Assembly: GCA_025210475.1 (NCBI GenBank) | Contig: JAOARW010000065.1 | Span: 86,888 to 150,887 of the forward strand | Direction of reading: 5' to 3' | DNA: 64,000 nt | Source: Carboxylicivirga sp. | Lineage (GTDB): Bacteria; Bacteroidota; Bacteroidia; Bacteroidales; Marinilabiliaceae | Shown here: in pieces, positions 43,514-52,241 of the stretch | How the letters are laid out: each line of letters starts with the position of its first letter | How positions within the stretch are numbered: position 1 is the stretch's first letter | Translations under genes and position numbers: made by a program | The notes under the pieces: model-generated | The model's input: the letters and a program-made list of their open reading frames with translations, nothing else | Told to the model about the DNA's origin: nothing | The model's database searches: none

Positions 43514-44761
43514 TTACTTATCTAACGACTTTTTAAAGGGTAGAGCTTTGCTGTAAGTGAGGGTTCGCCATAACCATTCAATTGGGCCGTAGTTAAAGTT
43601 TTTTAGCCAGAGGGGTGAAACTAACAAAATAATCAACCAAATGACAAAGACTATTAATACTTGCTCAATTCGTTCTACCTGACCAAATAAGCCCAGTCCA
43701 TGACCGTAAAAAAGAAAGCTACCAATGATTGACATTAGAATGTAATTGCTAAAAGCCATTTTGCCAATCGATGAGAATAGCTTCTTAATTCTTGAACATG
43801 CATTGCTTTTAGCAATTAGCAGGATAATGCCTATGTAGCCAAAGGCCACCGCAACACTGGCAAAATAGTTGGGCATGTGGCCCAAGAACATGCCATACTC
43901 AAACGACCATTGGTGTTCGAATAATTGATATACTCCATAGGCGCAGAGTGAGTAGCCGGATACTAAACCGATTATAGCCATGCGACGATAAAAGGCTCTT
44001 GATTTTTGGCCTGATAGAACGCCGCTCTTAAATAGTGCAATTCCTAAAAGCATAAGGGCTGTAACGCGCCAAAATACGCCAAAAAAGAATAAGAAGGTTT
44101 GCATAAAGAGAGCATACTCACCCCGAAAAGCCATTTGTTCTGAAAATGATCCGCGCATGGCAGTAATCTCTGTGTTGATGGATTCCCGGGCTGGCAACCA
44201 CATTTTCATGGATTCTTTTACTGATTCTTCGGGCCAGTAGGGTAGGGATAAGCCCGATAAAAGGTTGAGTAAAACCGGAATAATAAAGAAGAATGATGCA
44301 ACAATAATCAGTCCTTTGGGTTTCATTTTCCGAAACAAATACACCAAAAAAGCACATAAACTATAGGCAACCAATATATCGCCAAACCATAGCAGATAGG
44401 CATGCAGTAAACCAAATATTAATAACCAGAAATTGCGGTAATAATGAATTCTTCCCGGATTTTTACCTTGTTCCTTTTTTCGTTCGTAAAGCAGTATAAT
44501 GCCAGCTCCGAACAGGATGGAGAAAATGCTCATAAACTTTTCACTACCCACCATATGACTGACGATCCAAACCCATTTGTTGATACCCGACAAATCGCCA
44601 AATGCTGTGGGATTGATATAAGCCGTAAAAGGCATCGAAAAGCTTTGGATATTTAAAATCAGAATTCCCAGAACGGCCAGGCCTCGCAGCATGTCTATGG
44701 ATATAATACGATCCTGTGGTAAGGTGGAATAAGAGGGGGCGGTTGGTGATGTCATCTGCAA
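43514..44761 (-). CDS. DUF418 family membrane protein
   Basis: A 415-residue protein with about nine to ten hydrophobic helices. RIISIDMLRGLAVLGILILNIQSFSMP near the N-terminus and the C-terminal stretch FSSIGKMAFSNYILMSIIGSFLFYGHGLGLFG ... FNYGPIEWLWRTLTY are typical of YeiB/DUF418 proteins. Function in this family is not established. It is convergent with the histidine kinase gene, with two bases between the stops. Confidence 0.87.
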   Translation of the reverse strand: MQMTSPTAPSYSTLPQDRIISIDMLRGLAVLGILILNIQSFSMPFTAYINPTAFGDLSGINKWVWIVSHMVGSEKFMSIFSILFGAGIILLYERKKEQGKNPGRIHYYRNFWLLIFGLLHAYLLWFGDILVAYSLCAFLVYLFRKMKPKGLIIVASFFFIIPVLLNLLSGLSLPYWPEESVKESMKMWLPARESINTEITAMRGSFSEQMAFRGEYALFMQTFLFFFGVFWRVTALMLLGIALFKSGVLSGQKSRAFYRRMAIIGLVSGYSLCAYGVYQLFEHQWSFEYGMFLGHMPNYFASVAVAFGYIGIILLIAKSNACSRIKKLFSSIGKMAFSNYILMSIIGSFLFYGHGLGLFGQVERIEQVLIVFVIWLIILLVSPLWLKNFNYGPIEWLWRTLTYSKALPFKKSLDK

Positions 44762-44860
44762 AAGATTGAAAAGGTTTTAATTATACAGATTCGAAATTAA
44801 GGAAAAAAATGGTCGCGTTTAACTCATTAAATTATCAATTAGTTAAAACTACATTTAAAG

Positions 44861-44897
44861 AGCTAAAAAAAGCGCTTACCAATCGGCAAGCGCTTTT
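44861..44897 (-). terminator. Terminator of the S41 protease gene
   Basis: AAAAGCGCTT (44868-44877) with AAGCGCTTTT (44888-44897) has a ten-base loop and is followed on the minus strand by a T-run (complement of 44865-44871). It lies about 75 bases beyond the protease stop. Confidence 0.85.
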
Positions 44898-44972
44898 CAT
44901 TTTTGTTTTTTCTTATTGAAGAGAGAAATATCAATTAATCATTGCTCATTTCTCACCTCTATCGGTCTTAAC

Positions 44973-46694
44973 CTAGCTTTTCTTAGAAGCTGCACGGCGA
45001 TCGCCGGCATGGCTGGCAATGGTGCCATCAAGTAAGCCATTGTATTCGCTCATATCCTCTAATAGTTCGCTTGCTTTATCCAATTCCTTATCGTTTTGCA
45101 GGCTGGCTTTAATGGAACCTTTTTGGTAATAGTAACGCTTGGTTATCTCCAACACCATTAACTCGGCAATTTCGTCCTTAAACTGGCGCATATCCTTTTC
45201 TACGTCAAGCTTAAGTAAAGTTTCCATAGCCGAAAAGTCATCCTTGGCTTTTTCGTAATAACCTTCACGCTTGGCAGTTTTTACCAGGTCTTTAAATTTC
45301 TCTTGCGAAAGTGATTCGTATCTAAAGTCTTCTTTTGCTTTTACAAAGTCGATAAATTGCTTGTATTCATCATCGCTAATGGTAAACTCCTCAGGAGCTG
45401 CAATACTCTTATTACGCAAAACAAATTCGGTAGCAAAATCAAATATCATTTGTTGCACCACCAAAGCAAATGTTACATTGGCATATTTTGGTGTTTTAAC
45501 GAGGATATCAGGTGAAATACCACCGCCATCAAAAACAGAACGACCGTTAAGGGTTTTGTACTCGGTAATTAAAGAATCGGCCACTAAACCAACAGCACCA
45601 TCTTCATCGCGATGGGTGTAATCCAATGCCTGAATGCATCGGCCCGAAGGAATGTAATATTTAGCGGTTGTTACTTTTAGCTTGGCATTATAGGAGAGGT
45701 TGCGGGTTGTTTGCACCAAACCTTTTCCGAACGAGCGCTGTCCGATTACAACGGCACGATCCAGATCCTGTAAAGCACCCGATACAATTTCTGATGCAGA
45801 TGCCGAACCACGACTAATTAATACGGCCAAGGGCATGACTGTATCAATTGGCTGGCGCATGGCTTTATAGGTTTTGTCCCACTGCTTAACTTTTCCGCGT
45901 GTGCTAACAACTTCTGATCCGGAGGGCACAAATAGATTGACAATCTTAACTGCTTCATCCAGTAATCCACCCGGGTTGGCACGCAGGTCAATCACAATGC
46001 TTTTGGCACCTTGCTTATCGCGCAAATCCAAAAATGCTTTTTCTACCTCGCGACTACAGTCCTGTGTGAAGTTATTTAACTGAATGATACCTGTTTGGTC
46101 ATTTACCATGCCATAATACGGAACGGGGTTGATTGATATCTTTTGACGTTCCAACTCAATGTTGATGGGTTTCTTTTCGCCCGGACGCTCTACCTTAATC
46201 TTCAACGAAGTATTGGCACGTCCTTTCAGTTTGTCGCTTACATCAGGTGTGCTTTTACCCACCATGTTTTTACCATCGATCTCCAGAATTTTATCACCTG
46301 CTTTAAGGCCAGCCAGGGCAGCCGGAAAACCTTCGTAAGGTTCAGCTATTACCACATGGTTGCCACGCTTTGAAATTAGGGATCCGATTCCTGCATATTC
46401 GCCGGTTGTCATAAAACGAAAATCTTCCATATCCGACTCCGGAATGTAAGTGGTATAAGGATCCAAAGATTCCAACATGTTGTTTATTCCTTCGGTTATC
46501 AGCTTCTCAGGATTTGTTTCATCCACATAGTAGCTGTTAACTTCGCGAAAGAGGGTATAGAAAATATCGAGGTTTTTAATGACTTCGAAGTTACGCTTAT
46601 CATCGTTAAAACTATAAAGTCCCAGCAACATCACCATTACAAGCGAAAGACTTGCAATCCATCTTACTTTACGTGTTCTCAAAAAGTTATTCAT
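44973..46694 (-). CDS. S41 family C-terminal processing protease
   Basis: A 573-residue exported protease: an N-terminal membrane anchor (12-29), a PDZ domain (about 90-170) and the S41 core. The catalytic Ser lies in RGSASASE (295-302) and the Lys is Lys324 in QRSFGKG. A long helical C-terminal extension (430-573) is usual for Bacteroidota members. It cleaves periplasmic proteins from their C-termini, as in the Prc/CtpA group. A good promoter lies 74 bases upstream. Confidence 0.93.
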   Translation of the reverse strand: MNNFLRTRKVRWIASLSLVMVMLLGLYSFNDDKRNFEVIKNLDIFYTLFREVNSYYVDETNPEKLITEGINNMLESLDPYTTYIPESDMEDFRFMTTGEYAGIGSLISKRGNHVVIAEPYEGFPAALAGLKAGDKILEIDGKNMVGKSTPDVSDKLKGRANTSLKIKVERPGEKKPINIELERQKISINPVPYYGMVNDQTGIIQLNNFTQDCSREVEKAFLDLRDKQGAKSIVIDLRANPGGLLDEAVKIVNLFVPSGSEVVSTRGKVKQWDKTYKAMRQPIDTVMPLAVLISRGSASASEIVSGALQDLDRAVVIGQRSFGKGLVQTTRNLSYNAKLKVTTAKYYIPSGRCIQALDYTHRDEDGAVGLVADSLITEYKTLNGRSVFDGGGISPDILVKTPKYANVTFALVVQQMIFDFATEFVLRNKSIAAPEEFTISDDEYKQFIDFVKAKEDFRYESLSQEKFKDLVKTAKREGYYEKAKDDFSAMETLLKLDVEKDMRQFKDEIAELMVLEITKRYYYQKGSIKASLQNDKELDKASELLEDMSEYNGLLDGTIASHAGDRRAASKKS

Positions 46695-46773
46695 ATTCAG
46701 TAGTTATTATTTTTTACCTGAGTTAAGCAGTCTTATAAGGCAACTTACAAAGACCTTACCATAGCGTGGTTCA

Positions 46774-46803
46774 CAAAGTTAATATTTCATACAAAAGAAT
46801 CAA
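46774..46803 (-). promoter_or_regulatory. Bacteroidota promoter of the S41 protease gene
   Basis: On the minus strand TTG (46803-46801), 19 bases, TAACTTTG (46781-46774) matches the -33/-7 consensus closely. The start site should be near 46768, giving a leader of about 74 bases. Confidence 0.55.
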
Positions 46804-46861
46804 GCTGTTAGCCGTATGAGGAGCGGGACTTTAACTTATTATTAACCAAATAGGAGGGGAG

Positions 46862-47010
46862 AAGGTTCAAAAGTAAGAGTTTACAAGTTGGAGGGTTAAG
46901 GAGTTGAAGAGTTGAAAGATGGTTTGTTTAGTTCCCGGATTGCAAATCACCTTAGCTTCAGACAGTGGATTGTATACTTTCTTCCGTTTCCGGTTTCCTG
47001 TTTTCTGTCT
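46862..47010. repeat. Degenerate simple-sequence tracts between the protease and PBP1C genes
   Basis: A purine-rich tract of AGTTKRAGRG-like units occupies about 46870-46918 and a pyrimidine-rich TTCCGTTTCC-like tract about 46980-47010. No gene is apparent in 46810-47039. The tracts look like decayed short tandem repeats. Confidence 0.4.
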
Positions 47011-47039
47011 TTGATCGAAAATCTTACCCCTCTCTTTCT

Positions 47040-49394
47040 TTACTCTCCTTTCCCCAGGCATTCGAACCGGCAACTCGCAGAATTACCATTTTCATCGGTT
47101 ACAATAAGGGTGTGGCTGCCTTTTTCGGGCATCATTTCCATTTGGTGATGATGAACTGTTTCGCCCAGGTAATGATCGTCCAGATGCCAGAATAGACGGG
47201 AGTTGGATTTACGATGAGCCGCCTTGCAAATAATCCGTCCCAAAGAGCCATCCATCTCCAATGGCACATATAGCTGTGCATTTTTCCGGGGATAAATAAT
47301 TTCAATGGCTTCTTGCTGTTCATAGCAACCCGGCCTAAAAGGTGGCAATGCTTTGTATAGGGGATGTCGCGACTGGTAATACCAGGCCATCACCGGTGGC
47401 AATACAAACCAACTTTTGTGGTTCATCTGGTGGGGCGGATAACAATCGGCATTAACGCGGTATTTATTATCGGCTGATAGATGAATGAGCTGATGATAAG
47501 GACAAACGGGTAAATCGTGTTGGGCAGCCGGTACATAAACTGTATCCACCTGGTGGCAATGTTGCGAGGCTTTATAGCCACTTGATTGGCAGATACTAAC
47601 GGCTTGTAAATCATCGTAAGGTGTCTCGAACCAGGAAGTGGAGGGCAGGTAGCGGTAAAGATCAAACATAAGTGGTGCTGCTGCGCTTCCGCCAATAATG
47701 CCCGGCCGGCCTTCGCCACTGGCATTGCCAACCCAGATTCCAACGGTATATTCTGGTGTTACGCCAATGGCCCAGGCATCTCTAAAACCAAAACTGGTAC
47801 CTGTTTTCCAGGCGATTTTCCTCCCAGATGAAAAATTCTCCCAACCGGTTTCTTCTTCGGGGCGTTGCACATTGGTTAAAGCCTCAAAGGTATGGTAGAC
47901 AGCAGCGGCCGAAAAAACAGATGGCTGAAAGGAAAATTGGGGCTGTTTATTTTCCTTCTTTTTAAGAAGCGATGCTATGCGGTAATCATCGGCATTGTAA
48001 CGGCTCGATTCTTTTGAAAATGTATTGAGGCATCGTGCCATGGATGAATAACTCGAACTCAATTCCCACAACGATACTTCGGCTCCTCCCAATATCAATG
48101 ACAATCCGTAGTGGGAAGCCGGTTTGTTAATGCTGCTTAATCCTGCCTTTTGCAGTTTATTCTGCAGTTTGCCGGTTCCGTATTCGCGCAGCAAACGCAC
48201 AAAAGGAACATTGAGGGAGCGCGAAAGAGCTGTATGAGCTGCCACCGCACCATCAAACTGTTTACTGTAGTTCTTGGGCGAGAAATCACTATAGAATGTG
48301 GGGATATCTACCAAAAGCATTTCGGGCAAAATTAAACCATCGTCGAGAGCCGCCGCATACAGAAACGGCTTCAGGGTGCTGCCACTGCTGCGTAGGGCCG
48401 GTATAACATCCACATTCTGACCTTTATCCATTGATTGGGAGCGGGAGTTACCTACATAAGCCAGAACATTTCCACTTTTATTTTCGATAACGATGCAAGC
48501 CAGATTATGAATTTCATTGTGTCGATAGATACTGTAATAATTCTCTACGATTTGATTGGCTCTTTTTTGAACGTCTGAATGCAAGGTGGTATTAAAAGTG
48601 GATTGTTCACTTTTTTTAGATAAAGAGGTGAGTAGGTGAGGCGTTAATTGAGGCAGAGGCAAAGGTTTATCGGGCAGGGGTTCGGCGCAGGCGAGGTAAT
48701 GTTCGGTGGAATCGATCAATCCTTTGCTCAATAGTTTCGAAAGTAGAAAATTGCGTTTTCTAACCAAAGCATCCCGATTTCTTCCCGGGTGAATTAAGGC
48801 TGGGGCATTGGGCAGAACTGCCAGTAAAGCAGCTTCGCTCCAGGATAATTCGCGGGGTGAGCGCCCAAAGTAACGCCACGAAGCAGCTTCGATACCTACC
48901 ACATTGCCACCAAAGGGAGCTTGTCCGGCATATAGTTGAAGAATCTCTTCTTTACTGTATCGCCATTCCAGTCTGGTAGCCTGAATAGTTTCAATGAGCT
49001 TATTAATAATCGTTCGGGGGCGGTTATAAGCCATGCGTATGACCTGCATCGATAAGGTACTGCCACCACTCTTTACTTTACCGGCTTTGATGTTCTGTAA
49101 CAAGGCACGTCCCATGGAAACAGGGTTAAACCCCGGATGGTAATGAAAATATTCGTCTTCAAACAGAATAATGGATTGCTTGAATTTATCCGGCACCGAA
49201 TCAGTGGCTTCAAAACGCCATTGTCCGTCGCTGGCTATGTGAGCCGATAATAAGTCATCCGAAGAGGAGTTGACCCTTGTGGAATAAGGGCTTGTAAAAA
49301 GCTTAGCAGGCAAACAAAAATAGTAAGCGATGAGAAGGGTGATCAGGATTAACCCCAATAGTCTTTTTTTATTCTTGGATAGTGCCAGCTTCAT
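47040..49394 (-). CDS. pbpC: Penicillin-binding protein 1C
   Basis: A 784-residue bifunctional peptidoglycan enzyme from ATG 49394 (a TTG at 49430 would overlap a terminator). A transmembrane helix (about 12-30) precedes the GT51 transglycosylase (FEDEYFHYHPGFNP, GGSTLSMQVIRM) and the transpeptidase with SGSTLKPF (SxxK), SSS and KTGTSFGFRDAW. A C-terminal BiPBP_C-like domain (about 690-784) completes the family order. The alpha-2-macroglobulin gene often paired with pbpC is not in the next positions. Confidence 0.93.
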   Translation of the reverse strand: MKLALSKNKKRLLGLILITLLIAYYFCLPAKLFTSPYSTRVNSSSDDLLSAHIASDGQWRFEATDSVPDKFKQSIILFEDEYFHYHPGFNPVSMGRALLQNIKAGKVKSGGSTLSMQVIRMAYNRPRTIINKLIETIQATRLEWRYSKEEILQLYAGQAPFGGNVVGIEAASWRYFGRSPRELSWSEAALLAVLPNAPALIHPGRNRDALVRKRNFLLSKLLSKGLIDSTEHYLACAEPLPDKPLPLPQLTPHLLTSLSKKSEQSTFNTTLHSDVQKRANQIVENYYSIYRHNEIHNLACIVIENKSGNVLAYVGNSRSQSMDKGQNVDVIPALRSSGSTLKPFLYAAALDDGLILPEMLLVDIPTFYSDFSPKNYSKQFDGAVAAHTALSRSLNVPFVRLLREYGTGKLQNKLQKAGLSSINKPASHYGLSLILGGAEVSLWELSSSYSSMARCLNTFSKESSRYNADDYRIASLLKKKENKQPQFSFQPSVFSAAAVYHTFEALTNVQRPEEETGWENFSSGRKIAWKTGTSFGFRDAWAIGVTPEYTVGIWVGNASGEGRPGIIGGSAAAPLMFDLYRYLPSTSWFETPYDDLQAVSICQSSGYKASQHCHQVDTVYVPAAQHDLPVCPYHQLIHLSADNKYRVNADCYPPHQMNHKSWFVLPPVMAWYYQSRHPLYKALPPFRPGCYEQQEAIEIIYPRKNAQLYVPLEMDGSLGRIICKAAHRKSNSRLFWHLDDHYLGETVHHHQMEMMPEKGSHTLIVTDENGNSASCRFECLGKGE

Positions 49395-49413
49395 GAAAAC
49401 CAAAATTAATAAA

Positions 49414-49441
49414 CCCCACAGCTTTGCCAAAGCTGCAGGGG
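49414..49441 (-). terminator. Terminator-like hairpin after the metal-type TonB receptor gene
   Basis: The stem CAGCTTT/AAAGCTG is extended by CCC/GGG arms across a two-base mismatch, followed on the minus strand by TTTATTAATTTT. It lies 12 bases beyond the receptor stop and just before the pbpC start. Confidence 0.65.
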
Positions 49442-49452
49442 AATAGCTTGTA

Positions 49453-51690
49453 TTATAATTTGGCTACAAGGGTTAAAACGGTACTTCTTCCGGGTGCGTA
49501 AATTGGCTTCAGACTGCCTTTTACCGAACGATTCAGGTGCTCGTAGTAGGTTTCATCAAACAGATTGTGAATCGATGCATTGAGTTCGATGTGTTTACTT
49601 ATTTGATAATTAACAGAAAGATCAACGAGCGTAAATGCTGGTGTTTGGGTTTCGCCATAACTTTTGGCAATGCGCTTTTGTTCCAACACATGTCGAAGGC
49701 GGAGTTCGGGCTTTAAACGATTTTTAAAAAAGGTACCCATCAATGTGTAGCGCATATCCAGGGGTGGAATTTCCGGCAATGCCTCGCCACTGTCCTCATT
49801 TTTACCATAGGTGTAAGCCAGGCTTAAGTTATGCTGCAATGGCTTTAATAGCAGTTGCGACCAGGTAATTTCAAAACCCGATAATCGAGCCTGATCGATA
49901 TTGGTGAACTGGCGTACTCCTGGACTACCTGGCATTTTGGGATCAATGTCGTCCCGTATTTCAGAAGATATGAAATCCTTCATCGATGCCACAAATCCAC
50001 TCAGCTGAATAAGTGTTGAAGCGTTTTTGTATTTCAGGTTGAGATCCACTTGCCTGTTTTTCTCCGATGATAATTCTGGATTGCCCAACATTTCGTAAGG
50101 ATCGACACCAACCGGAAGAAAGTTGATAAATCGCTCACTCAAACTGGCACTTCTTTCCGCGTGTCCCAGCCATAATTCGCAGCTCCAATGGGAACTCAGC
50201 CGGCGACTAATGCCCAGACTTAAGGAGCTGTTAATTTGTTCCGAAGACAAATCATCGTAGTAGGATGCGAAATGGGCATCGGGTTTATCGGCATCGGCCT
50301 GGTTGTATTCCAAGCGGGCTGCATAGACCAGCTGCCATTGATTGTAACGATGCTGATATTCCCCAAACACCGACGTTTTAACAATTGAAGCATCCTGCCA
50401 GACGTTGTCGTAAATGGTATTTCCGGCATTTGGTCCCATCAGAAAGCGCCGACTACGTTCACCTTCGGCATACTCATTTTTATAATCGATACCGACATAT
50501 AGTTGACTGTTCTTAAATTGCCAGTGTAATTCGCTTCGTCCGCCATAGTTGTTGGTTTTAGCCTGAGTTTCGGCATCTACTTTTCGGGGATCAAGTTTTT
50601 TGTCGTAATTATCCATTAAATGATCTACGTAGGTACCATAAATGCTGGTATTCCATTCTTTAAATTTTGAGCGAAAACGGATGGAATGATTAAGGCTTCC
50701 CAGCCAGGTGTCATCTTTTCTCAGATCCATGGGGAGAGCCGGAAAATCGACATCTTTGGCATAATTATGACTGATTTGTAAGCGAATATCCTGATGGTCG
50801 TTCAGTTTCAAAGCCAATGACGAGCCAAAATTATTGCGATAGAAAGAAGAAAGAACTTCATTATCATCGCCATCATTGTAATGATCGCCTGTTGAAATTG
50901 AACCAAACAGTTTCAAATTGGCCGATTGCCCCGCTAGATCAAGCATGGCTTCGCTGCGATAAATGGAGCCATTGCTTTCGTACACGCCACTCATGCGGCC
51001 ATCGACCTTGGGCTTTGAACTGAAGGAAGGGGGTGAGGTTTGGAAATTAATGGTGCCTCCAAATGCATTGCCATAGCGCAAAGAGTAGGGGCCTTTTAGT
51101 ACCGCTATCTGCGAAAGCATATTCAGGGGCATTTGACTGGTTGGCGGATCCATTCGATTGGGACAGGCTGCATTGGCACTTTGTGCACCGTCCATCACAA
51201 TGTTTAATTGGTCGTATTTAAAACCGCGCAATACCGGATCGAATCCATAATTGCCACTTTTACGAATTAAAGCTACTTCGGGTAATTGAGCCAGGATGGC
51301 AGAAGCATCGTGCGACACCCGATTTTGATTATTAAAAGTAAGCGAAACTGAATCGATTGAATTTTGATGCAAAGCGATAATGCTTACTGTTTGCAATTGG
51401 AAATTTTGTTTTTGCCAGGGGATGATTCCTGTATTCAGAAAGGTTTTTAGTTCGCTTGCCGAAATGCGCCAAAAACCATAATTAAGATGTGAAATGTTTA
51501 GCGCATCTTTCTCATTTGTTTTGATAGAGATATGTCCGTTACGATCGGTAATGCCTTGTTGGTTACCGTATTGATAACTGGCATTAACAATTGCTTGCTG
51601 GCTTTGCTGGTCGATCAGTTTGAGGGATTGACTCAATGAATCCATCACACTGATGCATAGCAAAAGCAGCATGAATAATAAATACTTCAT
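49453..51690 (-). CDS. TonB-dependent outer membrane receptor, putative metal type
   Basis: A 745-residue outer-membrane receptor with a signal peptide (1-20), a short carboxypeptidase-regulatory-like domain (25-100), a plug from about 120 and a 22-strand barrel ending in LVAKL. The plug carries DGAQSANAACPNRMDPPTSQM, a Cys/Met-containing segment that I associate with copper-type receptors. Its upstream neighbour encodes a small Cys-rich membrane protein seen beside such receptors. The substrate is therefore probably a metal, copper being the best guess. Confidence 0.85.
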   Translation of the reverse strand: MKYLLFMLLLLCISVMDSLSQSLKLIDQQSQQAIVNASYQYGNQQGITDRNGHISIKTNEKDALNISHLNYGFWRISASELKTFLNTGIIPWQKQNFQLQTVSIIALHQNSIDSVSLTFNNQNRVSHDASAILAQLPEVALIRKSGNYGFDPVLRGFKYDQLNIVMDGAQSANAACPNRMDPPTSQMPLNMLSQIAVLKGPYSLRYGNAFGGTINFQTSPPSFSSKPKVDGRMSGVYESNGSIYRSEAMLDLAGQSANLKLFGSISTGDHYNDGDDNEVLSSFYRNNFGSSLALKLNDHQDIRLQISHNYAKDVDFPALPMDLRKDDTWLGSLNHSIRFRSKFKEWNTSIYGTYVDHLMDNYDKKLDPRKVDAETQAKTNNYGGRSELHWQFKNSQLYVGIDYKNEYAEGERSRRFLMGPNAGNTIYDNVWQDASIVKTSVFGEYQHRYNQWQLVYAARLEYNQADADKPDAHFASYYDDLSSEQINSSLSLGISRRLSSHWSCELWLGHAERSASLSERFINFLPVGVDPYEMLGNPELSSEKNRQVDLNLKYKNASTLIQLSGFVASMKDFISSEIRDDIDPKMPGSPGVRQFTNIDQARLSGFEITWSQLLLKPLQHNLSLAYTYGKNEDSGEALPEIPPLDMRYTLMGTFFKNRLKPELRLRHVLEQKRIAKSYGETQTPAFTLVDLSVNYQISKHIELNASIHNLFDETYYEHLNRSVKGSLKPIYAPGRSTVLTLVAKL

Positions 51691-51778
51691 GTGCTGATAA
51701 CTTGAATTATTAACTAAAAAATGTTCAAAATAAGAGATCGTAAGATGGTGATCTCAAAGTCGAATTCGGGTTAAAAAA

Positions 51779-52144
51779 TCAAGCTAATTGCGGTGGGCGA
51801 AATAAATTTCTTAGATGAATGTTGCAGTAAATAAGATGGTTATCGCCAAATAATATTTCAAAAAAGTGTGCAGAAGATGGTAGTTTTAGCTTGCAAGTAA
51901 TAAATACGTCGATGGTAATTTTACGCTGATTTTGATTGGATTTGTTTTCCTGTTCTGTTTGCTGTTCCATTTGTTTCTTCAACTGGCAGCATCCTTTACA
52001 GGAATTATTTTTAATGTCTTTTTGAACACATAGGTTTTTAGCTATATAATCCTGGTTGATTTTAAACGCTAACCAGGTAAAACTGTATTGCGAACTTACA
52101 ACCAGGCTGGCCAAAACCAATAATATGATGAAGATTTTTTTCAA
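51779..52144 (-). CDS. Small Cys-rich membrane-anchored protein next to TonB receptor
   Basis: I choose TTG at 52144 (121 residues, starting KKIFIILLVLASLVVSSQ) because an upstream in-frame ATG at 52183 would place the N-terminus inside a terminator hairpin. One N-terminal hydrophobic helix is followed by YIAKNLC, then CKGCCQLKKQM, matching small Bacteroidota proteins that accompany metal-type TonB receptors. The Cys cluster may bind metal. Function is inferred from context. Confidence 0.65.
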   Translation of the reverse strand: MKKIFIILLVLASLVVSSQYSFTWLAFKINQDYIAKNLCVQKDIKNNSCKGCCQLKKQMEQQTEQENKSNQNQRKITIDVFITCKLKLPSSAHFFEILFGDNHLIYCNIHLRNLFRPPQLA

Positions 52145-52187
52145 TAAAAAAGATATGTGTGTTACATCTAGTAACAAGCACATATCT
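52145..52187 (-). terminator. Strong terminator after the STN-type receptor gene
   Basis: The stem AGATATGTG-TGTTAC (52151-52165) pairs with GTAACA-(AG bulge)-CACATATCT (52171-52187) around a five-base loop, followed on the minus strand by a T-run (complement of 52145-52150). It abuts the start of the small Cys-rich gene. Confidence 0.85.
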
Positions 52188-52241
52188 TCATTGTTTTAAT
52201 ATCGTGAGTCTGATTTAAATTTTAGAACTCAGTTTAATATT

